In this document: one piece after another, positions 11,998 through 21,636 of the stretch
Layout: the number at the start of each line of letters is the position of its first letter
How positions within the stretch are numbered: the stretch's first letter is position 1
Position numbers and translations under genes: made by a program
Origin: Brachypterus glaber
Lineage: Eukaryota > Arthropoda > Insecta > Coleoptera > Kateretidae
DNA: 64,000 nucleotides
NCBI GenBank assembly: GCA_958510825.1
Contig: OY294047.1
Location: forward strand, 52,559,365-52,623,364
Direction: 5' to 3'
The notes under the pieces: generated by a model
What the model was told of the DNA's origin: nothing
The model's database searches: none
The model's input: only the letters and a program-made list of their open reading frames with translations

Positions 11998-12213
11998 GAT
12001 GAAGCTAAAGTTTGCAACGTTTTTTAGCAACGAAAATTCAAATAGTATATTAAGGTACTAGTTTCATAACATACGTTTTTAACGCACGAGTACAAGTTTA
12101 GAAAACAAGCCGCTTGCGGTGAGTTTTCTAAAGTACTAGTGCGCTAAAAACGTGTTATGGAATAAGTGCTTTAATATACTATTTGAATTTTCGTTGCAAA
12201 CTTCAGCTTCATC
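11998..12213. mobile_element. MITE with TIRs GATGAAGCTAAAGTTTGCA, family C copy 1
   Basis: Arms of about 100 bp run from GATGAAGCTAAAGTTTGC to its inverse CAAACTTCAGCTTCATC. The internal GTACTAGTTTCATAACATA zone is also inverted. A full relative is at 50726-50954. Partial copies are at 14930-15012, 22383-22455 and 27135-27160, the last two fused to family B elements. Confidence 0.85.
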
Positions 12214-12486
12214 TTTTTTGTTGATGATTTCTTTAAACAAAAGGTTTCTTATGAATCACTTTGAAGACTCAGATATTAAAATTAAATTTGTCACAACCAC
12301 AGAAAAAGGTTCCATTCGAAGATAAAAAAATGTGTTTTCATTTGATCAAATTTAAAAATAACATTTTTTTAATTGAAAATTTGGCATTAATCACAGCTTG
12401 TATATTGTGGAGGTACTAGACTCAGCTGAAAGTCGAGTTACGCCCTCTATAACCGTACTAAAGTACCTATGAAAATTTATAATATA

Positions 12487-13212
12487 CAGGGTGATCCATA
12501 ACTGGCATGCCAAAATTTAAGAGGTGATTCTAGATCCAAAAGTATAAAAAATTTTCCTATAAAGGTTGGTCCGGAAATGAGCCCTAAGGGATCTAGGGCC
12601 CTTTAAAATTGTAATAAAAATAACGTTTTTAATTAATAACTCGGGTACCGTTTAAGCTAGAGCGGCGAGCTTTTGCATGTATACTAGTATTAATAAGGGC
12701 AATAAGTTTATGTTAATTTATTTTTTTAATTTATCCAGAGGCGTGCCCAGACGGACAAAATATATGAGGCTTAAAACATTTTTGCCCCAAACTTTTCTAT
12801 GTGTATGTTTTTTGGATTTGTTGTAAAAAATATAGATTTCTAGAGTAAAAATACATATAAAATATCATATAGTGTATAGGAGCAACCGTTATCAAAAAAA
12901 AATGCAATTAAGAGGAAGTAACATTTTGTGCCACCAAAAACGTTACTTTTTAAAAGGCTATTACTCCTTTAATATTAAATTTAGGTGTTTTGGTGTATAA
13001 TACTTTTTTGCTCAGTTTTAAATGAAGAATCACCCTGCAGCATTAAAATTTTATTGGTGCTTTTTTTTGTTCCCCATTCAATACGTCATCTTCGAAGGGC
13101 CGTATCTCCCTTAGGGCTCAGTTCCGGACCAACCTTTATAGAAACTTTTTTTCATATTTTTGGATGTAGAATCACCTCTTAAATTTCGGTACGCGAGTTC
13201 TGGAACAGGCTG
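12487..13212. mobile_element. long-TIR MITE, CAGG...CCTG type, copy 1
   Basis: The 5' end (ACAGGGTGATCCATAACTGG) and the 3' end (inverse of ACAGCCTGTTCCAGAACTCG) continue into a strongly conserved inverted block of about 90 bp that contains AAGAGGTGATTCTA and TATAAAGGTTGGTCCGGAA on both sides. TA flanks both ends, suggesting Tc1/mariner-type mobilisation. A near-identical copy lies at 62378-63109. The 65-codon ORF inside both copies is part of the repeat. Confidence 0.9.
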
Positions 13213-13937
13213 TATGAAACTTATAGAGAATTTCAAGAGCTACAAGTTTGCTCATAACCATTTTTATCGCACGATGAATAATTTGGCTGAAAAATGGAAA
13301 AAAACAATTTCACATCCAACATGGCTGTTTTTAAATTAACCTTGAAATTAACTCGATTGTTATTAATATATTAAAAAATGATCCAAACAAAAAATGTTGG
13401 AAATTTCATCCTTAACAAAATTGGTTATATGCATTTTTATCCTAAGATGTATATTAAGCAATTTACCCCTAAAATTCAAAATAGTGGACACCCTTTACGC
13501 AAATCATCCGGTGCAAAACTAATAGGAGTATTCTGTTACCATCCACTACTACCCTTTAAAATATCACCCCGTGTACATTTATTGCAATTTACATTTATTT
13601 TCTTTACTGGACTATACCGCCATTTTGATAACATTTAGGACGACCTAAAAATTACCGATTTTATGTCGAATATATATAGTTTATATTGGTTTAATTGAGA
13701 ACGTGCTAATAACGTGCTAATAATTAGCATTAGCTAACAATGCTTGTATTTAGTGCGAAAAATAGTTTCTATACTATTTTATATTTCATTTGTTTTTCTT
13801 TGCGCACGTTTAGTATTACTAAAGTTTGCAGAATGGATGCACAAAAGCGGCGTCGCGAATCTACAAATTACAAATTCTCAGGTCTTTCAAAACTAGGTAG
13901 TATCATGATATTTTCGAGTTAATTTATATTGTCGAAA

Positions 13938-13970
<33 letters not shown>
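13938..13970. repeat. (TTA)n microsatellite
   Basis: Eleven or so TTA triplets at the LINE fragment's 3' side. Confidence 0.9.
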
Positions 13971-13971
<1 letters not shown>

Positions 13972-14340
13972 TATTTCGTGCAAATATATATACAATATAT
14001 CGATATTCTAAAAAGATATGGTCATAAAACAAATATTCTTCTTAGTGCAGGAATCTTCTTACAATACTGCATGATTTTAAGATACTAGCTTTTTGGAGTT
14101 CGATGTAGGTTAATTTTGTTAATTTAAATTTATTAATTGAAGAATGAATCTTCTTAGGAACAACTCCCGTAGATGACATAACAATTGGAACTATAATGAC
14201 TTTTTCTTGATTCCAAATCCTTTTTATTTCTTCTGCAAGTAATAAATATTTTTCTATTTTATTATTATAGGTTGAACTTAAATTTTTGTTTGTTGGTATC
14301 GCAATATCTATAATGAAGGTAATTTTTTCTTTTTTTTCAG
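13938..14340 (-). pseudogene. C-terminal fragment of a non-LTR retrotransposon polyprotein and 3' end
   Basis: Minus-strand translation from about 14336 to 14029 has no start codon but is open for about 103 codons to a TAA. It contains VPIVMSSTGVVPKK and LQKASILKSCSIVRRFL, a block I know from the C-terminus of many arthropod LINE polyproteins (typically I/VP-V-I-S-x-TGV-I/V-PK followed by LQKA-IL-TCHIVRKFL). The 3' end carries a run of AAT triplets, and another TTA run (14344-14383) adjoins the 5' break. The copy is therefore 5'-truncated and sits within a TAA-type microsatellite. That setting recalls the R4/Dong group, which inserts in TAA repeats; this assignment is inference. No reverse transcriptase motif is present. 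Confidence 0.65.

Positions 14341-14343
<3 letters not shown>

Positions 14344-14384
<41 letters not shown>
14344..14384. repeat. (TTA)n microsatellite
   Basis: About thirteen TTA triplets abutting the 5' break of the LINE fragment. Confidence 0.9.
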
Positions 14385-14386
<2 letters not shown>

Positions 14387-15023
14387 AAAATAGCTTGCTA
14401 TAGAAGGTTTCTGAATGTATCAAAAAATAGGAATAACAATGCGAGCTATATTATTGGTACTATAACTAGTTGTATGCATTTGCGGACATTTTAAGGATGT
14501 TTCTAGACGATAATAATCGCTTGCATGTATAGTGAACTAGTTAGTGCACACATAGTGCACTAGTTTCGAGCTATTTTATTTTTTTGGGCTGATTGAGGGA
14601 CCCTAAATTTTACTATAGACCCTATGCGTAAAGCGTAAAGTGGTACATTTTCTTGCGTTTGCACACATTTAACCTTTAACATTATATATGTTTATTCGTA
14701 CGTGGGAGAAGATTTAATTTAATTTAATTATATTATTAAATTATTTAATTGATACCTAAATAACAAATTGCATTTAAACATTAAAAAAAAAACGTGGTAA
14801 AATAAATAAAACAAAATAAATAGCGCCGCAGGCAAAAATATTAATTTATGCTCCGAAGACATGCCGCACTCGCTACAGAAAAGTGTCATAAAACAAAATC
14901 TTGCTGGGGTTTGGAACGTTTTAATACATCGAAAATTCAAATAGTATATTAAAGCACTTATTTCATAACACATTTTTAGCGCACTAGTACTTTAGAAAAC
15001 TCGCCGCAAGCGATACATATGTA
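14385..15023. other. AT-rich stretch, family C fragment at right end
   Basis: Position 14930-15012 matches one arm of the 11998-12213 element. The remainder shows nothing recognisable. Confidence 0.5.
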
Positions 15024-15266
15024 TGTATATATATCGGTGTTTTACACAGAAAAAACCGAAATTTGATTTTTACCTTTTAAGAATACGAAAGTTTTCAGTC
15101 TTTATTTATCGATAACTTTTTTTCCCACCTTACTCGTTTAAATGGAATCATTAAAAAAAATCAAGATAAAAAGAAATAAAAATGTAGATATTTAAAACCT
15201 CGCGTCAACGCTAGAGTCGATGCGATGCGAGTACTGGAAATTCGCCGAGTACTGCTTACCACTAAC
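15024..15266 (+). repeat. dispersed 240-bp repeat, copy 1
   Basis: About 85-90% similar by eye to 16222-16465, same orientation. Shared landmarks are CTTTTAAGAATACGAAAGTT, CCCACCTTACTCGTTTAAAT and GCGAGTACTGGAAATTCGCC. The two lie 1.2 kb apart. They may be the ends of one larger element or a local duplication. The stretch between them (15267-16221) shows no gene. Confidence 0.8.
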
Positions 15267-16221
15267 GGGCTACAAAAATTATTAAAAATAAGTAAATTAT
15301 TAATAATAAATACTAATATTTTACTTGTATATTTGTATATTTAAAACATGCTAATGTTAACTACCAAATGACATCATAAGTTAGTGATAAAAGTAAGTGA
15401 CCTCATATCATATAACAATGTCACAATAACAATTAAATAGAAATAAATAAAAGAACGGAAATATATGTATAAATAAAGTGAATCCGAGTAAACCTACAGT
15501 ATTTTTGATTATTTAAAAATATTAATATATTGATTTTGTTAAAAAATAAAAAACAGACAAATAAAAATAAATCAAATAAAATTTACTACCTATACCAAAG
15601 ACTATTCCTAACATATTTTATTGCTGTTTTATTAATTTGTAAAGAAATTCCGTTTTTTAAGCATAAAACAAAAATTGGTTTTAGTGGGAATGGGGCAATT
15701 TTAGTTTTTTAAGAACCAAAGAGTATATAGTTTCTGAGGATCTTAGAGCCCGAGACGTAACTGCACAAAAAATCTTCTTTTTTTCCTGCTCAATACATTT
15801 GTGGGTGTTTTAAAAATACCGAAAATTTAGTATTTTGCCCCACCATACCATTGTCTAGGTAATTTTTAGTTCTTTAATATGTAATTTAGTAGGCGTCGAA
15901 CACGAAAAAATATATGCTTTTTTAACAAAAACTTTATTTTGCGTGTGTGTGTGTAAAATTATAGCTTACCTTATCTGATAGTTAGAGTAAGTTTAAAATC
16001 TTTTTATTTATTTCGATATTTATTTCGAATGAATTAATAACCAGTATTCGGCGTAAACTCAGTTTTGACTCATCAACGTTAAAAATAAACACAGAAACAT
16101 AGGCTTACGGAATAATTTTGCCGAATTATGAGGAAATTTTTTATAAATCGAAACATTTGATGACTAATTTGTTACCCACAACAATATTAACTATACATAT
16201 TAACTATACATATTAACTGTA

Positions 16222-16465
16222 CATACGTATATATATTGGTGTTTTTCAAAAAAAAAAAACGACATTAGATTTTTATCTTTTAAGAATACGAAAGTTTTTA
16301 ATTTTTATTTGTCGATAATTTTTTTCCCACCTTACTCGTTTAAATGAAATCATTAAAAAAAAATCAAAATAAAAAGAAATAAAAATGTAAATAATTAAAA
16401 CCTCGCCCCAACGCTAGAGTGGACGCGGCGCATATGCGAGTACTGGAAATTCGCCGACTACTGTT
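16222..16465 (+). repeat. dispersed 240-bp repeat, copy 2
   Basis: Direct repeat of 15024-15266; see that entry. If the pair is a pair of long terminal repeats, the internal 950 bp lacks any protein motif. Confidence 0.8.
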
Positions 16466-16478
16466 AATAACACAGCGA

Positions 16479-16632
16479 CTAAGGGCCTATTCAGAAGCTT
16501 GCATAAGAACATAAAACATAAGAATGCGATGCCGTGATTGGCTTACAAGATACATGGCGGACCTTCAAGCCAATCGCGGCATCGCATTCTTATGTATTAC
16601 GTTCTTATGCGAGACTGTGGATATGCCCTTAG
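16479..16632. mobile_element. 150-bp MITE, family D copy 1
   Basis: Arms of about 60 bp run from CTAAGGGCCTATTCAGAAGC to its imperfect inverse, with AATGCGATGCCGTGATTGGC facing its complement. Related to 60307-60425. Confidence 0.85.
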
Positions 16633-16834
16633 TACTAATTAGTGCTTGTTTGTTTGCCGAGACGTGCATTCTTGTAGTTTTTTTTTTTTTCGTTTTCTTT
16701 TTGTATTCTACTAAACATATTTTTTATTTTTTTTTTTTCGTTTTACAAAAAAAATAAACTTTGAAAAAAAAAGCATTTTTTTAAAATGGTTTTTTTTATT
16801 TTATTTTTTATTTATTTTTTTTTTTTCGTTTTTG

Positions 16835-16990
16835 GCTCCACCCCCGAGGGGGTGAGGAGTAAATATTTTTAGATGTTTTCAGTATTTGCGTCAAAATTGG
16901 TATATGGGTTTTTGGGGTCGACGAAACTGAATCTGATAAGAATTTAAGTCCATTCCGGGGGTGGGGGGTGATTAGAGAAGAAAAAAATAA
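16835..16990. repeat. single unit of the CCCCCGAGGGGGTG-type repeat
   Basis: It shares TTTTTGGGGTCGACGAAACT and the CACCCCCGAGGGGGTG word with the repeat blocks at 32160-32520 and 37565-38090. Confidence 0.6.
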
Positions 16991-17013
16991 GTATTTGATT
17001 AAAATTTCCCATA

Positions 17014-17250
17014 AGGGAACGTTCAAGTATTACGTAACGCAAAATGTACCAAAATTCATACTTCATACCTCGCTTCTCGCCTTATTCAAGGCTGTAGAGA
17101 TTTCCTATTTTGGCTACCCCCCCTAACATACCCCCTATCAGGGGGGAAGCCAAAATATGAAATCTCTATAATCTATAATAACGCGAGAACCGGGGTATGA
17201 TGTGTATGAATTTTGGTACAATTTGCGTTACGTAATACTTGAATGTTCCC
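17014..17250. mobile_element. GGGAACGTTCAAG-type MITE, copy 2
   Basis: Perfect-looking termini GGGAACGTTCAAGTATTACG and the inverse ending at 17250. The inner arms carry AAAATTCATACTTCATACC and GGCTGTAGAGATTTC with their inverses. No ORF. Confidence 0.9.
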
Positions 17251-17487
17251 CAACAGCTCTACAAGTAAAACACACTAAGTCCATGTCTTTTTTCAAATTT
17301 GGTTGAATTAAACTAATTCAATTTTTTTTTATTTAACTGCAAATGAGTCATTATTATGTCCAAACATGTTCATTGCGATTTGCCGTAGTTTTTTTCCAAA
17401 AACAATTATTACGAAAATTAAAAAACAAAAATTAAAGTTAAATTTGTCAATATCTAAAAATTATGTTTTTTTACTTAGTGCTCTTTA

Positions 17488-17575
17488 GGGAACGTTCAAG
17501 TATTACGTAACGCTCCTAGGGGGGTGGGGGTCCAAAATAATCAAAATTTGCGTTACGTAATACTTGAAAGTTCCC
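17488..17575. mobile_element. GGGAACGTTCAAG-type MITE, minimal 88-bp copy 3
   Basis: Little more than two inverted termini around a C-rich centre. Flanked by TTA on both sides, which may be the target-site duplication of this family. Confidence 0.85.
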
Positions 17576-17739
17576 TTACTTGTAACTTACAAGTTGTAAG
17601 CCGGCGATATATTGCAAGGTTTGACCCTGGATACTCCATAACTTTTGCAAGACCTGTACTTTTTACGAATTATTTTGATTACGTTTCAGTCTTGTTTCCT
17701 TATCAGGTTTATATAAAAACGCCTAGTTGTATAATACTA

Positions 17740-18310
17740 GACTATAGTACACAGCTGGCCTTAAAAAATTTAAATGAAAAGTCAACCAACCCCGGATTTT
17801 TTGATTTTAGGTTATTTTTGGGACATCTCCAAACAGTTTTTGACAAAAATTGAAATCGCTCACGAAGTCATTTTTAAATAAAGTAATTTTCTTCTTCAAG
17901 TTTTTCCTGACATCAGAATACGGAGTTTTTTCTATGACACACCCTATAGCATAGGTACTACCCATGATACTCAATATAATCACGACCATTCACACGCCTA
18001 CTTTATCAATGTCTAAAATAAGACGACCGTAATTTCGGACATTAACAAAGTAGGCGTGTGAATGGTCGTGATTATATTGAGTATCATGGGTAGAACCTAT
18101 GCTATAGGGTGTGTCACAGAAAAAACTCCGTATTGCGATGTCAGGAAAAACTTGAAGAAGAAGAATTACTTTATTTAAAAACAGTTTCGTGAGCGATTTC
18201 AATTTTTGTCAAAAACTGTTTGGAAATGTCCCAAAAACAACCTAAAATCAAAAAATCCGGGGTGTTCGACTTGTCATTTAAATTTTTTTAAGGCTAGCCG
18301 TGAGAATGTA
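17740..18310. mobile_element. foldback element with about 270-bp arms
   Basis: A very large inverted repeat centred near 18022. The left arm (from GTACACAGCTGGCCTT) and right arm (to AAGGCTAGCCGTGAG) match closely across AATCACGACCATTCACACGC, CTATAGCATAGGTACT and AGTTTTTGACAAAAATTG. The loop is only about 35 bp. There is no coding potential beyond ORFs mirrored by the palindrome. A transcript through it would form long double-stranded RNA. Confidence 0.9.
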
Positions 18311-19914
18311 CACTGTACAGGTATACACAGTATTTCTTATCTAAAAATTTATTTACTCTATGCATATTATTTATACGTGAAAATTATTGAAATTATTTTT
18401 CTACACACATAAAAAATTCTAGCCTACACTGTAAAAAATGGAGATAAAATTAAAGAGTAATATTAAGATTAAATAATAAAACTTTAGAATATTCCGTCTG
18501 TCCGTCCGTCCGTCTGTCCGTACGTTTTACACGATAACTCAAGAACGAATTATTAGATTGACTTGAAATTTTCAGGAAAAATTAAGGGGAAGATCCGTAT
18601 TGTTTTTGAAAGTAATCTCCCCAAAAAAAAAAACTAAATAGTTATGGGGGTTGAACTTAAAAAAAAGTTTACATTAAAAAGAAGTTTTTTTCGTTTTTCG
18701 TACGAAGAATTGTATTTGTATAGTTTTTCTTCAATTTTTATGGGGAGAATTATCTTTGGATTTTTCAGTTTTAAACAATATTTATAGAGATGAAAAGATG
18801 GTAATTTACATGCTAAAATAATTATTATTTTATAAAACAATAATAATTATTAAGCAATCTATTTATAGTGTTTTGCAAAAGTGTTTATTTGTGATATCAT
18901 GCTCTCTGACCTTTCTTTCAATTTAATTTTTTTTTCAAGGTAGGAGTAGGTATAATGTCTGGGGTCCCTGTAAAATTACAGGAGACGGTGACCTATAAAG
19001 GAGGGTATCGCATTTTGGGCTAAATCGCCTGAAACGATAAGACTTTACAAGCTTATAGACACATAAAAAATAAATACTTAGCCAAAATTTCAGCCCTTTT
19101 TACATCCCGGAACATACTTTAATTAATTATTTTAATTAAGAATTTGACATCTGTCAATGTACGATTTGGCAACATTGCACGAAACTTCAAGTGTCAAATG
19201 TCATATCGTCAAAATAAAAATAACTTTGCACGTTAACTACTACAGTGGGGCCAAAGGAAAGGGTCTGTGTTGTGTTCACTGCTCTTGACTATAATATTAA
19301 AATATTTTGTTGTGTTTTATTAGTTTTCACGGATTCAATATACTGTAATTCAATGTGTAATTAGGCTGGACTTATGTGATTAGTTTCTTATGTTTCAGTA
19401 CGATTATGGAGTTATTTTTGAGGTATTTATTCTATAATGACGTTGTGAGCAAACCAGCAGTTTCTACGATAACCCAAAACATGTAGTTCCATGAGACAGT
19501 GTTACCCAAGACAAGTAATTTAATGTTAAAACATTTTAAATTAGATTATTTCCAACTTTTAATATTAATTAAATATATTTATTTAAAAATAAATGTATTT
19601 AATTAATATTGTAGTGTTTTTATTATACATTCTACCTAAATGTAGGTATTTATGTTGGTTTTTAGATTAACAAAAAATATTGCTTTTTTTCAATATCATA
19701 TCACATTTAGCGCAAGAATAATGCGATGTTGTCGGGTTTACGATAACAAATAATTCCTGAGTTTTTAATTTGTTTTTTTCATTTTGTTCTTTATTAACAA
19801 ACAAACACAGTTTTTTATCATTTCTTTTCATCATTTTGCAATTTTTTGAACAAAAGCATATTTTTCTATTTAGCCCAAAACTCCTATTTAAAACGATACC
19901 CTTCTTTAGAGTAA
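18311..19914. other. AT-rich stretch, no gene recognised
   Basis: Position 18490-18570 holds a CCGTCTGTCCGTCCG run followed by CACGATAACTCAAGAACG, a phrase also seen near 24702, 31981 and 38213 (inverted). Otherwise nothing recognisable. Confidence 0.45.
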
Positions 19915-20710
19915 TTTTACTGAAAATTTACAGGAATCTTCTAAAATTTACGGGACTTTTCTATAAATTTACAGGACTTTTCCAGTAAATGTAAAGGAAC
20001 TTTTACTGATAAGTTACATAACTCTTTACAGAAAAAAAACTTGAAGTTTTACATGCATTTTCCTAAATTTTGCAAGAAAATTTCTGAAAAATAAATGAAA
20101 ATTTACAGGTATTTTCCTGAAAATTAACATGAAATTTCCTGAAACATTACTTTTACATTTACCTGTATTATATACGAATTTTCTGAAAAAATACAAGAAT
20201 TTTTCTAAAAAATTACAGAAATTTTCCTAAAAAATTACAAGAATATTCCTAAAAAAATACATTTTCCCAAAAACGAAACATTTTTCTGAAAATTAGAAGA
20301 AATTTTCCTGAAAATGTACAGATATATTCCTGAAATATAAAAAAAATTACAAAAATTTTCCTGTAATTTTATACAAATTTTTTCTTAAAAAAATACAGAA
20401 ATTTTACTAAAAAAATACAGGAACATTCCTGAAAATATACATGAATTTTCCTGAAATATAATAGAAATTTTCCTAAAAAAATACAGAAATTTTCCTGAAA
20501 GTTTAGAGAAATTTTCCTGAACAATAACAGGATTTTTCCTGAAAAATAGAAGGAATTTTCCTAAAAAACAGGAATATTCCTGAAAAAATTACAGGAATTT
20601 TCCTGAAATTTTACAGAAATGTTCCTCAAATTTTACAGAAAATTTTCAGAAATTTTACAGGAATGTTTCGGAAAATATTCTGGAAATTTCCTGAAAAAAT
20701 ACAAGAATAA
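19915..20710. repeat. degenerate minisatellite, ACAGGAATTTTCCTGAAAA unit
   Basis: About 800 bp consists of loosely tandem copies of a 17-22 bp unit around TTACAGGAATTTTCCTGAA, itself palindromic (GGAATTTTCC). Copies vary in length and sequence, so it is an old array. It lies just downstream of the tomosyn first exon, inside its first intron. Confidence 0.9.
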
Positions 20711-20834
20711 ATAGCCCATGGAAAATGTGCCCAGATTTATCTTTAGAGAAGTAGGCACCTAGTAAAATAAAACAATAGAGCTGTCAAAAAAGGACGAATA
20801 AATAGGACGCAAAACAGTTGAACAAATTTCTTAC

Positions 20835-20954
20835 CCTTTTGACTTGGAAGTGATCTGATCTCAGCGTCTCCTGGATTTCTTGATCCGGCCTCTGTTGCTG
20901 AGCGACCGAGTTGCGAAAATTCTCAAAAACGTTTTTGAGCGTGAACTTTTTCAT
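20835..20954 (-). CDS. STXBP5: tomosyn (syntaxin-binding protein 5-like), first coding exon only
   Basis: Tomosyn is a WD40-repeat protein with a C-terminal SNARE motif that binds syntaxin and restrains vesicle fusion at synapses and other secretory sites. Only its N-terminus is here, about 40 residues beginning MKKFTLKNVF and containing DQEIQETLRSDHFQVKR. This matches the start of insect and vertebrate tomosyns, which read MxKFxxxxVLDG...EIQETL-S/PEHFQ before the first WD40 repeat. The exon ends in phase 0 at AGG followed by GTAAG (intron from 20834). I chose the ATG at 20954 because family members start there. The frame stays open upstream to ATGs at 20990 and 21026, so a longer N-terminus is possible. 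No second exon (expected FRHGFPHQP-like) was found to the left, so the first intron appears to exceed 20 kb. It is divergent from CPOX. Confidence 0.8.
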
Positions 20955-21636
20955 GCCTTCTCTGCGTTCAGGGTCTTTATCTCGCTTCATTGCACCATCA
21001 GTTTGTGAGTTACCCCGAAAAATCACAGTCTACACCGATATCAACAACAAATCACAACAAAATTCATTTGGTAAGTGACGAAATTTGAGTTATTTCAATA
21101 CCCGTACGTCGCGACGAAGTTTCGACTTGCAATGCGTCTGAAAACCCCGGAATCTCACCACTCTAAGCGGCAGAACAAACCCTAAACTACCCTATCTCAC
21201 TCGCTCACCTACTACCCTAACAACGTACGTCTTTTACCACTCTAAACTACCCCAACTCTGCGCCATAAAGGCCTTATAAACGCGCACGATCCGATTTTCA
21301 CTTGTTTTCAAGCATACCAAGCTTAAAACCGAAAATAAAAACACTAAAACACTGTGATATTAAATAGTATGTATTTTATAAACTTATCTTTGCTAGATTA
21401 ATAAAATTTAGGGAGAAAAACATCTACGTATGTTGACTTTACGATCGATACTCACAAAATACCACATGTTGATAGCTTTGCGCATCTAGTTATCCGCGAA
21501 ACGTCAAAAACAGCTGATCGGAGACCCGTAGTCAAGTTAAAACATTTTTAATGCTTATTTTTATGTTTTTTAATCAATTTGAGTGTGCCTTTTAAGTTAA
21601 TTTTAATTGATGTTACTTCGAAATATCATTTAAAAC
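20955..21636. promoter_or_regulatory. divergent intergenic region between tomosyn and CPOX
   Basis: The two start codons are 683 bp apart and point away from each other. The middle (about 21100-21320 and 21430-21530) contains clustered CpG dinucleotides, for example GTACGTCGCGACGAAGTTTCG and CGATCGATAC, that are scarce elsewhere. This suggests a shared or back-to-back promoter. Transcription start sites cannot be placed from the sequence. Confidence 0.5.

Noticed and set aside
12985..13182. 65-codon ORF also found at 62882-63079
   Set aside because: It lies inside the two copies of one MITE and spans its inverted-repeat arm. Similarity follows from the repeat, not from coding constraint.
15024..16465. 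LTR retrotransposon bounded by the two 240-bp direct repeats
   Set aside because: The interior has no gag/pol motif, primer-binding site or polypurine tract that I can identify. A simple duplication is equally likely.
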